Assembly: GCA_963920525.1 (NCBI GenBank)
Contig: OY986438.1
Location: forward strand, 46,662,288-46,726,287
Direction of reading: 5' to 3'
Origin: Dichetophora obliterata
Taxonomy: Eukaryota > Arthropoda > Insecta > Diptera > Sciomyzidae
DNA: 64,000 nt
Below are positions 35,601-47,148 of the stretch, in pieces (position 1 is the stretch's first letter; each line of letters starts with the position of its first letter). Under the pieces are notes generated by a model that did no database searches, was not told where the DNA came from, and saw only the letters and a program-made list of their open reading frames with translations. A program made the translations under genes and the position numbers.

Positions 35601-36931
35601 TGTTCGGTCAGGAACTGTTTGATGCTATCGTCGACATATGATAATGTCGATCCGGTGTCAATCAAAGCTTTTATGGATCGACCCTTGACCTTCACAGTGA
35701 CATAGTAACGGCCGTCGGTTGCACTTTCCGAAGGGTCGGGGGTGGGTGAGAGTGGGTTAAAACAGAGACAATCGCGGGATAAGGTATCGTCTTGGCCGCA
35801 CCGTGAACAGAATTTTCGTGCTCGACTTCGGCAGTCATAGCGTCGATGTCCCTGTTTTTTACACCTCCAGCAGTGTGTGTTTGAGTCGTATTGTGCTGTT
35901 TCTCGTAGGCAGTGAGTGGCTGTTCGACCCCCTCTCGCTTCGTCCCGTTTTAGTACCTCGTATTCTTCGGTGAGGTCCATTAGTTCGTCAAGCGTATTAA
36001 AATCACTTCGTCTGGCGTAGAGCTTGTATTCGACTCGTAACCCGTCGTAAATCCGATCCGTGTGGTCTAGCATCTTAAACCGAGGGTGTTGTCGTATGAG
36101 GGTTTGCATACATAATATGTAGTCTTTCGCCTTTTCCCTTTGCATCTGTTTACGATGATAAATCGCTTCTTCCAGGTGGCTCAAGAATCGTTTCGGCAGG
36201 AAAAACCTCTCGGCTTCTGCACGAAACGTGGCCCAGGTGGTGATTGTTGGTCGTTTAACACGATACCACTGTAGAGCCCTACCCTGCAGCACCTCCAGTA
36301 ATGTGGGTAACAATTTATCACGGTCCAAGTGGTAGCATTCGGCTAGCTCTTCAATTCGCTCGATGAATTCGAACAGGTTTTCGCCACCCTCGTAGTGGAT
36401 GTTCCATCGACGTACTGTATTCATTACTTCGGTGTCCGAACTCTGGTGGTGACTAACTCGTGGGTACTCGGGTATCGAAAGTGTTGTTGACTGCATTTGG
36501 GTGTTGTCGCTTCCGGTTGTTGTTGTTGTTGTGTCGTTGCCGATCGGCAATTTTTCTTCTGCTTCAACTTCGGCTTCCAGTGCTCGAAATATATTTTCGG
36601 TTGATGCTCTACTTCGTTTGGTTTTGACGAAGTGGCTTAATTGCCTTCGTAACTCCTCTACAGTGCAGCCATCAATTGGTAACCCGATCTTTCGGCACTC
36701 GTTAATGAGCCGTTCCTTTTTAAGTAAGTATATCCAGCCGAGTGAGTCCGATGTTAGATGTTTATCCATATTATTATTTTTATTGTGTATTGTACCTGCT
36801 TCGTCGTCGTTGGTGGGTGCGTTCGGTTTTCCACTGCCGTCTTTGGAAGCAGGTCCCTGTTCGGGCGCCATTTGTAAAGGGGGGTTTTGTTCAGAGGCTG
36901 AGGTATGCTCAGCGGTTCCAGGGTCAAACAA
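32699..36931 (-). CDS. Gag-Pol polyprotein of the Ty3/gypsy element
   Basis: One uninterrupted 1410-codon frame. Gag occupies roughly residues 1-400 and ends in a perfect CCHC zinc knuckle (C354-W-R-C, H, C) and a second knuckle in which the His is Thr. Protease has LIDTGST with D425 and a later ILGMDFL. Reverse transcriptase (about 560-800) has the YLDD box at 731-734. RNase H starts near LQTDASGEG (D879). Integrase has an HHCC finger (about 1068-1110) and a D1141, D1201, E1236 triad, with 34 residues between the last two. There is no chromodomain. Gag and Pol share one frame, so no frameshift is needed. The upstream ATG (36931) lies in U5 of the LTR. A second in-frame ATG (36871) overlaps the primer-binding site by two bases, and either could be the real start. 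Every catalytic motif I looked for is present. Confidence 0.93.
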   Translation of the reverse strand: MFDPGTAEHTSASEQNPPLQMAPEQGPASKDGSGKPNAPTNDDEAGTIHNKNNNMDKHLTSDSLGWIYLLKKERLINECRKIGLPIDGCTVEELRRQLSHFVKTKRSRASTENIFRALEAEVEAEEKLPIGNDTTTTTTGSDNTQMQSTTLSIPEYPRVSHHQSSDTEVMNTVRRWNIHYEGGENLFEFIERIEELAECYHLDRDKLLPTLLEVLQGRALQWYRVKRPTITTWATFRAEAERFFLPKRFLSHLEEAIYHRKQMQREKAKDYILCMQTLIRQHPRFKMLDHTDRIYDGLRVEYKLYARRSDFNTLDELMDLTEEYEVLKRDEARGGRTATHCLRETAQYDSNTHCWRCKKQGHRRYDCRSRARKFCSRCGQDDTLSRDCLCFNPLSPTPDPSESATDGRYYVTVKVKGRSIKALIDTGSTLSYVDDSIKQFLTEQNIQPRPQSRRIQLADNSIVDCEDTYPIYVDYDQKPVFILVSPLSSLAEPMILGMDFLRRRGIKLTMDGRELSPPTNDQTAKIATLHSIVSRENLTPEQNQHLADFLDKQKLQFATITGTCNITEHSIKLRHNQPIKQRYYPRNPAMQSILNQELDELLAMDRIEASKSPYSSPVVLVRKKQGSWRMCIDYRQLNAATEPDAYPLPQINAILDQLKEAKYISSIDLKNGYWQIPVEQKSRACTAFTVPGRGLFQWKVMPFGLHSAPATFQRALDSIIGPELHPKVFAYLDDIIILGTSFDDHMENLNLVFSKLFEANMQINFEKCDFVRTRIHYLGHIVSSEGIHTDPAKVAALQEMAPPRNIKELRRILGIASWYRRFVPNFSTLAAPLTLLLKKNVKWEWQKEQETAFKQLKDQLSQAPVLCCPDFEQPFILQTDASGEGLGAVLFQRKDDQERVIAYASRTLTNLERKYSATEQECLAILWGIRKLRLYLEGYHFTVITDHHSLKWLHSLKNPSGRLARWALELQQYNFTIEYRRGSLNVVADALSRSPLPHDENEPLCASSTKATDWYKQQLNKTKQQASRHPDYQIIEDRLYRHIPRRNPLTTTPEWKLCVPQHLRPRVLNEVHDNSAAGHLGRTKTLHRAQANYYWPGMYRDIARHVRNCSTCARFKIEQRKPAGYMATMQCTQPWEIVCGDFIGPLPRSTQGHTALLVLVDKFSKWVELVPVHRATSHSVIRALKERIIYRFGCPKIFLSDNGRHFVSNELKTYLHHHGIQHQFTAPYSPQENPTERTNRVVKTMIAQQTEGNHRKWDEHVCEIAFAINTAQHESTKISAAELNFGRPLTIPNQLRREATTPTEAPKAQRTLNELWARVKEQQTQATQRQQKYYNLRRRPWKPKINDLVLRRDHPLSSKLDSFAQKLAPKYLGPYRVKRFTAQNIVELEKPDNLTDKPLRVHIKDLKAVP
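36853..36870 (-). other. primer-binding site, lysine-tRNA type
   Basis: On the minus strand, TGGCGCCCGAACAGGGAC lies two bases inside the 5' LTR. All 18 bases fit the 3' end of a tRNA-Lys, the primer class also used by lentiviruses. Many insect gypsy elements have shorter matches. Confidence 0.9.
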
Positions 36932-38499
36932 AAGACCCTCAAACTTTTGTCCAAAATAAATAAGTAGACTTGGTGATTTTCGTGCTCAGACGATATTTTC
37001 TGTTTTATTGTTAAATCAAGTCTTTCTTACAATACACAATATTTTAGGAATATGATAAATATACAGCGGTGGGTGAGTCTGCCGATGCTGGTTCGATGGT
37101 ATTCGGTATTAGACGAAGTTCGGTGATGTTCGGGGATGTTCGGTGTTCGCTGAAGGTTGGTGCTGGTCGGTGATATTCGGTGATATTCGGTGTTATTCGG
37201 TGTTCGCTGAAGGTCGGTGCTGTTCGGTGATATTCGGTGATATTCGGTGTTATTCGGTGTTCACTGAAGTTCGGTGCTGTTCGGTGATACTCGGTGATGT
37301 TCGGTGTGACTGACTTCGGCAAGACCCGACTATGCTGTGTGACTTACTAATTTGTATTATTGTATACAATTTTCATTCTAAAGTACATATCTTTATAAAT
37401 ATGGCATGAAGCGCCTTGGCATGCGTTTTTAAAAAAAAACCCGAGACTTCCCGATATGCCGAAGCACACGTAAAGAGCCTCTAAATAAGTAAAAAAAAAA
37501 GACGAGACTTCCCGATATGCCGAGCACACGTAAAGAGCCTCTAAATAAGTAAAAAAAAAGACGAGACTTCCCGATATGCCGAAGCACACGTAAAGAGCCT
37601 CTAAATAAGTAAAAAAAAAGACGAGACTTCCCGATATGCCGAAGCACACGTAAAGAGCCTCTAAATAAGTAAAAAAAAAGACGAGACTTCCCGATATGCC
37701 GAAGCACACGTAAAGAGCCTCTAAATAAGTAAAAAAAAGACGAGACTTCCCGATATGCCGAAGCACACGTAAAGAGCCTCTAAATAAGTAAAAAGACGAG
37801 ACTTCCCGATATGCCGAAGCACACGTAAAGAGCCTCTAAATAAGTAAAAAAAAAAGACGAGACTTCCCGATATGCCGAAGCACACGTAAAGAGCCTCTAA
37901 ATAAGTAAAAAAAAGACGAGACTTCCCGATATGCCGAAGCACACGTAAAGAGCCTCTAAATAAGTAAAAAAAAGACGAGACTTCCCGATATGCCGAAGCA
38001 CACGTAAAGAGCCTCTAAATAAGTAAAAAAAAGACGAGACTTCCCGATATGCCGAAGCACACGTAAAGAGCCTCTAAATAAGTAAAAAAAGACGAGACTT
38101 CCCGATATGCCGAAGCACACGTAAAGAGCCTCTAAATACTTAATACAATACAAAAAAACTAGATTTATTCATACGAGCCACCTTGCGATAGCCCGTTCGA
38201 AACAACAAACTTGTTTTCGTTTCCAACAAGTAGCGACGGTACAAAGCACTACGCTCTCGAGCCGTGCCGAAGTCTGTCACAATGCGCTCTATTTATCCGT
38301 ATGCTGCCATTAACCTTCTGGGAATTATAGCGTTGCGTGTGGTTTATGTAGACTCGGCTGTTGGCTACGTTGAATGTGCTGGCTGTATGTGTGCGTGTGT
38401 GTGTAGGTATGGCTGTTGGTTGAGTTAAGCGCACAGTGGTGTAGTAAGGCAGTGGCGTAGTGTGCGGGGTGCAAACTTGTAACGGGGATCACCGTTACA
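36873..38499 (-). repeat. 5' LTR, 1627 bp
   Basis: Matches the 3' LTR. In the sense direction, an ATAAATAG string (about 38290-38300) could serve as a TATA box and AATAAA (about 38163-38168) as a polyadenylation signal. If so, U3 is only about 200 bp, R is short, and the minisatellite (37441-38140) and the TTCGGTGATA block fall in U5, in the transcribed leader. This division is inferred from motifs alone. Confidence 0.9.
37441..38140. repeat. 12-unit minisatellite in the 5' LTR
   Basis: Same units and same unit order as 30447-31146, offset by 6994 bp. Confidence 0.95.
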
Positions 38500-38503
38500 A
38501 GGG
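38500..38503. repeat. target-site duplication AGGG (right copy)
   Basis: Partner of 29875-29878. Beyond it, the string AATTGGCGGCAATAAGG, also present just left of the insertion, occurs again. This suggests that the piggyBac target already held a short tandem duplication. Confidence 0.85.
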
Positions 38504-38885
38504 ATATAAGGAATTGGCGGCAATAAGGAATATTGGTGGATTTTCTATTTTTCAGCACCAGTTATCCGCTATGTGGCATTCCATAGCTTGGAAAAGAAAA
38601 AACGATCCGCATAATGAAGCTCTTTACATAAGTTGTTGAGATGATGTGTGAACCTTTTGAAAGGACAAGCAGCTAAATTCCGTGAAAGAAATTTTTCGCA
38701 AAAGACACACGGCGCGTAAGTAAGCTATTTTTGTCGAAATCTGACGTTTTTTTAATGCTTCAACAGCACAATCAAAGAAGAGACGGCAATATTACTGCTG
38801 CCCTTATGAAAAAGGACAATCTTCTTAGCAATACTGTGGTATATGTCAGAAATCCGTGTGCAACGAGCATTAACAGAATAATGTG
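38504..38885 (+). pseudogene. piggyBac transposase pseudogene, C-terminal part
   Basis: Frameshifted fragments read as the end of a piggyBac transposase. Near 38775-38875 a KKRRQYYCCPYEKGQ-like string is followed by CGICQKSVCNEH, the cysteine-rich C-terminal finger of this family. The stretch between the N-terminal half and this part, which would hold most of the catalytic DDD core, is missing or unrecognisable. The copy is dead. Confidence 0.6.
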
Positions 38886-41340
38886 ATTTTCCTCACATGT
38901 ATAAATAAATAGTTAAGTAACAATTCCATCACTATTTATTTTAATTTTTTTTCAATAAAAATATTCATTAAAGTACGATATTTTAGTGGCTTAAAGTACC
39001 CAGCAGTGAAAAATCGTATTATTTATGAATTTAACTAGTTAACTTACTAGTTCTTATCGCTCTTATCCGATGTACGGTTTGGATTTTATGTCGAAAAACG
39101 CACCAAAATTTTCAAACCCTTATATCTCTGAAAATATACTAGCACAAAGGTGTCTCAAATCATACCAGTAAAAAGCCTAGTTTTGATTATACTAATATTT
39201 TACTGGTACAAAAGTTGCTACTATCACAACTAGTTCAAATTATGCCAGTAAAAATACTACCTCAATCTCTTCATATCGAGAATAGGACAATTCTCTTTTA
39301 CTGTGACATCAACACAGGAAAATAACTAGTTTGCGCAATGTAAAAAGCATTTGAGCTGAACTAGTGCTGGTATTTTTTGACCTAGTATATTAACTAGTTG
39401 GCTTCACTGCAGGGTAGCACATATAAAGTTTAGTTTTTTATTCAATAAAATAAATGAATTCTCCATATATTTTGTATCTCTAAGTCACTACGTGGTAGTT
39501 TACGTTAGTAAAATAGCATGGCAGCAATAGGGTTGAAATGTTTATATAAATGACTCTCGAGTAACACCGGGTGTATCAGCTAGTATTCTATAAAACAAAA
39601 GACTCAAAAAAGAAACTTGTTGTTCTCTTCTCTACGTTTCTGCTTTAAATTCAATGCAATGTCGGAGTTTTTCGCGAAGCAAATTCTATACTCAACACCG
39701 AAATCAATTAAATGTTCACGCATTTTTACTACCTCTGCCGCCCTTCCTTGCAACTGCTCCTTTACTCCGCACACGCTATAAAATAAATGCTGCTGCTGAT
39801 ACAAAAATCATAACGTTTAAAATGACTTTGCATTTTATTGCTTTTATTTCTCGTTTTGTGTTAATTTTCTTTTTAATTTTTTTGCTCATAGTACGAGCTT
39901 TTAAATTCTAATTTTATTTGCACTTTTATTTTTATTATATCAATATAAATTCTACTGCTGCGTTTTTCATTGCTACAAATGAGCACAGCGGCGCCGGCTG
40001 CCCAACGGAAATCACAGTTTTAAGCTGTCAGTTAGCTTTGCAGATGCGTTTTTATTATTTCTTTTTATTTTTTTTAATTTCTTCTTGAATCTTGATGACT
40101 TTTCACTAGCTGAAGCTGAGTTTTGTGTGGTTGTTTTTTGCATATTTTAACTCATGAGAAAATCAAGATCGTTTAAGTTTTTTTTTTTTTTGTGATTTTA
40201 TTAACTTTTGTGGCCATGCAGTCAGTTACACAAGCACTCACACTCACTGCAAATGCTTTATTTTGAGATTAAGATTACGTATAGTAGATGTTGTTGTATT
40301 TTTCACATGTCAAGTCATTGGCATTTAGTGCAGTTGAACGCTTATTTCAAGTGCTTAGCAGGAGTTTTTTATTTCTTCGCTCTGTTCTTTTGTGAATTTA
40401 ATTTTTGCAAATCATTTAAGCAACTTCGCACACAATTTCTACTACTTTATTTACTACTACTGCAAAATTTTTAAATTTTTCGTTACCCTTAGCAAATACA
40501 GGTTTAGTTGTATGTTTTTCTGTTTATTTGTTTGTACATGACAGTGCTTTATGATTGATCACGTATTTATTCTGTGCATTGCTGGCTTCAACGAGAAAAC
40601 GAGTTCAAACGTCGTTTGTCATGACAAATCAACAAAGTGTAGCATTTAACCATCCTTTAAATTGTGAATGATTGATCACTCCCCCGGGGCATAGGCTGTG
40701 TCTATAGCCAACTGTTCGATGACTGCTTGGAGTAAGTTTCTCTTAATTTTATTGTAAATTTGGCAAACACTAATTCTATTTTTGACTACAAACGCTGACA
40801 AATTGTAGATGACTCAGTGATTTTTGGCTATCAAGGCCACCGTATCTGATATGCGTACCAAACAAGAGCAGACTGTATGGGAAACAGTTAAATTTGTTGC
40901 GCTGGCTGAAGGGATGTATTTCTTGAGTCACTTTTAAAATTATTTCAGAAGAAAAAAGGCGCGAACAATTTTATGCAGCAATAAAAGTATGACGCTAAAA
41001 GTTTTTTTTTGATAGAGAAAGTAAACAGTGGAAAAAAAGATGATGATAAAAAAATGTTTGAAACTTATTCTTTTAAGAACTGAAATTATTTCTTTATATC
41101 GACTAGTTTTTTAAAATTTAATTCAAGTCAAAGATGAATCAAAGCAAAAATACATTTTTTTATTTGAAAACTTTTGACATTATTAAAATAACTTTAGCTG
41201 TCAACGCATCTTATTTTAAATGCTTGCGAAGGCATTTATAATACAAGCTCGCATGCTTGCCGCAGTAGATTTTAATCTACATAACAGCAATATTACACAC
41301 ATACCTAAAATATGTCAACAACAACAAGACAGCTATATTT

Positions 41341-41365
41341 CAACAACAACAACAACAACAACAAC
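41341..41365. repeat. CAA trinucleotide microsatellite
   Basis: An uninterrupted run of CAA units, mirrored by a TTG run near 41515-41540. Confidence 0.9.
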
Positions 41366-44300
41366 TAGTACTAATACTACTGCTACAGCAAAAGTAAAGA
41401 TTTTATTTTCATACTTGTGCACAGCTAAGAAGCCAAGTCGGACCAAACCAAGTTTTCAAACTGCTTTAGTTTTGCTTGCATGTTTCATCCTCTTCAGTGT
41501 CATTGGAACATTGTTGCTGTTGCTGTTGTTGTTGTTGTTTCAGTTAAAGTTGCTGGCTTTTAACTAGTTTAGTTTTAGATATTGCTCGTGTATGCTTAAG
41601 CATGATTTGTTATTATAAGTGTTTGTTGTTGTTTTCTATTTTTTATTTTTTTTTTTCAATATAGTTCTGCATTTTGCAATTGAATATCATACCAAGGTCA
41701 TTTGAAACGACATTAACTACAACAGAAACAACAACTGAAAAACAGTGGCAATTACTTTAATAATTTTTTACTTCTGTCTTTTTTGTCTTTGTGGTTATAT
41801 GTGAAAACTTTTTGAGCACTGCACGTTTTACCTTGGCTGAAGAACATTAAAAGTAGAGCAAAACGTGTTCGGGTTGACTTTGAAAGTTACTAAAAAAAAA
41901 GTAAGCTAAGAAGTTTGTTGCATTGCTGTCTTTGTTTAGTCAAAAAAATATAATGAAAAATATAATAAAAATAAACTTTGTATTTTATTGAATGCAAGGC
42001 CATTCCAACCAAAAACTATTTAAACATGGATACAAAATAAATAAATGTTATTAAAATTCCCTTCTTTCCAAACGTTTTGCCATTTCATATCAAAGTTAGT
42101 GGCTGACAAAATATTTAATGCCAAGCCACACTGGTCACGTGTTGCAAACAACGACTAAAACAACACAAAAAAAAATTATTGCATTCTGCATACTTACAAT
42201 AAAAAAATTAATCAGCGAAATAATTTCATCTCATTATACACAGTCATAATTCACGTTCGTGAAGATCTAGAACTAATGACTTTTTCTTATAATTGGCTAA
42301 GATTGTTGTTGTTGACACGGCCTTTAACAACAGCAGCATCCAATACAATTGTTGCTCGAGCTGCTCTAACCAACTGGTTGCTTGTCTATAAAACTACATT
42401 AAATACTAAATTATTGCTGGTAGTTGAATTTATTGTAGTGCCTTTGTATTTTGTGCAGGTGTAGTTTGAAAAATTAGTTGTTTTTAATATGAAATTGAAA
42501 ACAATCTCATAAAAAGAATTAGAAAAAAACCCCAAGAAGAAGCAGCATTGACAAGCATTTTGCATAATATTAACAACTATTTGAACAATGTAATGAAAAT
42601 AGTTTTTCCCATAAGCTCTATAAGACACGAGCTTTACTTTATATGGGCAAAACTGTTAAATTATTTATGCGCTCATTATTTACAATTTAAACGTCTTTAA
42701 TATGGTAACATTTTATATTATATCTGGTATTTATGTTTTATGTAAAATGCCTTTCAATAAATTAAATAAATGCGGGCATAATGTACATTATCATAAAAAA
42801 AAGATAAACAGCGATACTAGCTGATAAAATAAACAACAAAGCTTAAGCATGAATAAACTAAAAACTTTGATAGCAAACTTGGTGCATTTGTTGGTTTTAC
42901 ATCAATAAAATGAAGTGATGTTAATCAAGCTTAAAAGTAATAAAATTGTAAAAACTATGCGGCTATGTTTAAATGAATGGTTTGGCTGAGAAAAAATTTT
43001 ATTTTCCCTTTTCATCTTTACTACGTTCTTCAGATTATATTTTCATTAGTTTTTTTTAAAATTTTATTTGGTTTTGTATATTTTTTAAATCAATTTCAAG
43101 GTATGACTATTTTTAACATGTAATTTTTCTAAAAGAACACCTCCTAACTAAGTCTTTGAAAAATTCTATCTCTTCGACTTGCTAAGATTTGAATCGTTCT
43201 ATCTTTACCAGTTTTAGCACTTTAGAAAATCGGAATGATTTTCAGATTGTGTAAAAGGTATCAACGACTCATTTAAAATGTTCTCAGTTTATAGCTGTAT
43301 ACTACTATTCGAAACAAGAAGAATACGTTTCTGTAAATAAGGCATCCTGACATTTCCAGAACTGTTTTGCTGATAAGCATTTAATCACAGAGACGCTTGT
43401 ACAACGAAACTTGAGTTCGAAGAGCATTCGAAGTCAAACTGATACCTCTGTATATTATAGTCTGTGCGATTTAATCATTATGTGAATGATTAATATCATT
43501 ATGGAAAAATTACTGAAAATTTCAGGAAAGAACTGAACAATCAATGGAGTAACAGCTTAGCATTTACTAGACATTTTCAGATATACTAAAACAGAACTTA
43601 GCAAGCAGTATTAATTTCACAAACTAAACTTAAAGAAGCAACGAAATAATAGCTGATGAAGCAAGTTAGTTAATTTGTAAAAATACTCTGAAAATATTTT
43701 TTAAATTAAAGGAATACATCACGCTGCAAGTACTTAGATTTTGAAAATTATGTATAGCAACAAATTGTGTGCACTAACTCTCAGAATCAATGTCATGTGT
43801 CTACTTGTGGTTTCTTTAAAATTTGCATTTATAACAAAATATTACTACTTTTGTGCCTAATTCTTTCAACACATATGCTATAGTAATAAATTTTCCATTA
43901 CAAAGTGCACAGAAACCTCAATTTACACCCCACTTTAACTCAAATAACAGCAACTATTTGCTTAAATCAAGTTAAGTCTGTCATTTTCTATTTCATACAG
44001 CTATACTTTATGACTTCTGCCGCCATTACGAGCAATCTTAAATTAATATTTAATTTCAATAAACTTCCTCGAATAAAACGCTACAAAGCAGTTTCAACCA
44101 CAAAAGACAAGCAACAAAATTAATATAATTTTTAGCACCTTAACACATTCATTGAAAGCATTAATACAAAGCTTATAACTTGAAAGCAAATCATTTTTCA
44201 AACCATTCTTTATGTTCTAATCTGATTTCGTGTGTGAGTTTTCATGTAAAAAATAAATTAATAAAAAAATAAAATACCAAATATATAAGGCTAAGACATA

Positions 44301-44774
44301 GAGAAAAACAGACGGACAGCATTGAGGCGCTGACTTAATCGATAAATGAAAATCACAACAAATAAATTAGAATTTATTTTTATTATTCTTCTATATGAAT
44401 TTCGTTAAGAGAAAAACTAAGTAACAAAAAAAAAAACAACTTGTAAATTAATATGTTTTAAGATGTTGTGGCAACGATGCTACAGCGCTGCCAGAGAAAA
44501 CAATTTATGAATTCAGTGCACAAATTAAAATGCAATAAACATTAATTCATTTGGTCAGGTCGAGCGGAGATAATTTGTGAATGATTATTGTGTGAATCGC
44601 AGGCGAACAAGCGAAAGCAAAAGACATTAAAGTGTATAGAATGGCGTAAAGAGCTGCGGCTATGCAGAGCATATAGAGTTGCCAAAGTGATGTGTGAAAT
44701 CCATATAATAGCTACAAAGAAAATCCAGGCAAAAATTCTTAAAACATGAGCATCACCAAGGAATGTGCAAAGCA

Positions 44775-44800
44775 CACAAAAGACTTAAGGCAGAAAAGTT
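44775..44800 (+). repeat. dispersed motif, weak copy
   Basis: CAAAAGACTTAAGGCAGAAAA: the left half matches the consensus exactly, while the right half is altered. Confidence 0.35.
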
Positions 44801-44827
44801 TCTAAAAATTTATAAAAATAAATATAT

Positions 44828-45742
44828 GGGGCATTCCAAGCCAAATTGGATGGTTTTAAAAATTCTTTTTATTTTATTTTCGCCATTTTTTGATATCTTT
44901 GAGATTTTTGGATTGTTTTGATCATCCGTTCCAAAGATATCGAATTTTCAAAAAAACAGCTCTTTTTGTGGTTTTTTGCCCACAACTTTTTTAAAACTCA
45001 TTTAAATGAAAATTATCATTTAACATAAAAGTATAGTTTTTCAATTTAGTTTGCGAAAGAACATTCTAAAAAAATTTCAAATCAAAACAGAGGAAATGAC
45101 AATAAGCAATTATGCATTTGTACTAAAAACAAAAAAAAAAGAGAATTTTGTTTTTTAATGGCACAACTAATTTACATTTACAATTACAATTTTACACATT
45201 AACATTTTTACAATTTTATTACCCCTACAGTACAAAACAGCTATAAGAAACAGCATACACAAAAATTTATCAAAAGAGAGAAATGCACAAAATTTAATAA
45301 AATAAAAAAAAATTTTTTTTAATTTTCAAAAATCGAAAAAAATAGTAGTTATCGAAGGCCCACGATCAGACCAGTCTTTGAAATTGTGGAATTGGTAGTA
45401 GTTTGCTGTAAAAAATTTTGAAAAAAATCAAAATATGCAATCACTTTAGAAAATGCAATCTAACTTTTAAAAATCGAAAATTACGTATTAATACACTTTA
45501 AAAAATTTTAGAATTTATTTTCGTAAATTAAATTGAAAAACTATACTTGTATGTTAAATGATAATTTTCATTGAGTTTTAAAAAAGTTGCGGGCAAAAAC
45601 CCACAAAAATAGCTGTTTTTTTGAAAATTCGATATCTTTAGAACGGATGATCAAAAAAATCCCAAAATTTAGGAGGTAGAATTTTTCGATGAGTACACAA
45701 AGATATCAAAAAATGGCGGATATATGCCTCGTGGAATGCCCC
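44828..45742. mobile_element. palindromic MITE with GGGGCATTCCA ends
   Basis: GGGGCATTCCA at the left and its mirror TGGAATGCCCC at the right start inverted arms of about 270 bp. GATATCTTTGAGAT and its mirror, TTTTTGCCCACAACTTTTTT and its mirror, and AAATGATAATTTTCAT are shared by the arms. TATAT flanks both sides. Non-coding. Confidence 0.75.
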
Positions 45743-45751
45743 ATATATATT

Positions 45752-46769
45752 AGAGTAGAACGAAATGTATGAAAGCAAAAACTCTTTATCGGCTTTATAT
45801 ATTTTTGAAAACTGCTCGTCAAAACAAATTTTTCTGCATCCTTGTTTTTTTTTCTGCGACATAACTTTTGACTTTACCAGGGTGTTTTTGTATTTCGTTG
45901 CCATATATCTTTTTTAATGTAAATTTTTTTTTTTTAAATCTGACTTCGAAAAATTTACGTTGCAAATTTTTTGATGCAAATCCTTTACTTAATTTATAAT
46001 TAACCACCTGTCATGAGTTCCCTACGATACCATGTATGTGCTAGAAGATATTTGGGTTCAAAGTCCACTGAAATCGATAGTTCGCCAATATATCTACTCC
46101 TCTATGTCGTATATTAAATATGATTGTAAAAAAGTTGTAAATAAATTAACATAAGACCAATAGCTTACACGCTATGAGACTATTTGTTTGTTTGAAGGTA
46201 AATGATCGAAGTGAGAAAATAAAAAACAAATATTAAAATTCTTCCAATAACCTACTTATAATTAAAAAAAGAATATGCTCATAGTAAGAAATTTCTACTT
46301 TGCACTGTAGAATAGACATAAATAGTCTCATAGCGTGGGTTTTACGTGAGAACTGTTTATAGCATTTTTGAAGATAATTACCTGATCTACAATTTTGCTG
46401 TAAGCAGATTGTCTGTTCGATATGGAGAAGCGGAGATATTGACGAATGACCGATTTTGGTGAACTCTGAACTCGAATATTTTCTAACGAGTACATGGTAT
46501 CACAGGGACTCATGACAGCTTATTAATTATGACTTAATTAAAAGGTTTGCTTCAACAAAATTTGGAGGTAAATTTTTCGCTTCCAGGTCAAAAAAAAAAT
46601 TTAGGAAAAAAATATGGCAATAAAATACAAAAATCCTCGGACAAAATAAAAAGTTATGTCGCAGAAAATGACTAAGGATTATATTAAAACTTTGCTATTA
46701 ATTTGTTTTGACAAGTAGTATTTAAAATTATGTTTATGAAGCCGGTTATATAAAAAACCGTTCCACTCT
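45752..46769. mobile_element. palindromic element with AGAGTRGAACG ends
   Basis: Begins 9 bp after the previous element. The ends AGAGTAGAACG and (reverse complement) AGAGTGGAACG open long arms. GTCATGAGT, GATACCATGTA and a perfect 16-bp pair CACGCTATGAGACTAT (46168-46183 and, inverted, 46322-46337) lie near the centre at about 46250. Non-coding, about 1 kb. A target duplication is not clear. Confidence 0.7.
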
Positions 46770-46853
46770 TATAAACACATAACACATGTGTAATAAATTT
46801 TTTTAATAAATAAATTAATAAAAAAATAACTTAAGCTTATTTGTAGTTTTAAA

Positions 46854-46877
46854 CAAAAGACTTAAGCAACGAACTTG
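46854..46877 (+). repeat. dispersed motif, copy 4
   Basis: Matches GACTTAAGCAACRAACTTG exactly (R = G), preceded by CAAAA as in copy 1. It lies 0.9 kb upstream of the receptor exon. Confidence 0.65.
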
Positions 46878-47110
46878 AGTGATTTGCTTGCATTAACAAG
46901 TGCTGCAGATAAATTAAAAAACCGCTAATTCAAAATCAAAAACTACATTCTTTATGAATTTTTGCTCTAAATACATTTAGAATTGGCAACCCTGCCTGCA
47001 TGCTGCTCATAAATCAACATTGACTATCGAGTAACTGAATCAAACCAAATAATTGCACACGCAGCTACAAACTCATAAATATTCAAATTGCATATGAATC
47101 ATCGTAGTCC

Positions 47111-47148
47111 TCATCATAATTATCATCATCGTCATCATCATCATCATA
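47111..47148. repeat. TCA/ATC trinucleotide microsatellite
   Basis: Imperfect TCATCATCG-type run that generates the Met/Ile-rich open frame on the minus strand. Confidence 0.9.

Larger units (their letters stand above)
39540..44820. other. transposon-poor non-coding block upstream of the receptor exon
   Basis: Apart from microsatellites I see no transposon ends or genes. CAA, TTG and CTG strings, TTTATTG strings, and repeated ATGATTGATCAC (about 40551 and 40672) are present. Open frames such as 41220-41567 are driven by CAA and TTG runs. Weak motif-like strings lie at 39594, 44411 and 44775. The block is a plausible home for enhancers or for an upstream untranslated exon, neither of which I can point to. 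Confidence 0.4.

Noticed and set aside
32699..36963. Several plus-strand open frames opposite gag-pol
   Set aside because: Shadows of the gag-pol reading frame, with no independent support.
39541..39590. Possible Helitron 3' end (CACCGGGTG then CTAGT)
   Set aside because: Only the short tail is seen, next to the piggyBac border, with no matching copy or 5' end in the window.
41220..41567. 115-residue frame with a Thr run and a hydrophobic tail
   Set aside because: The Thr and Leu runs come from CAA and TTG/CTG microsatellites, and no known domain is present.
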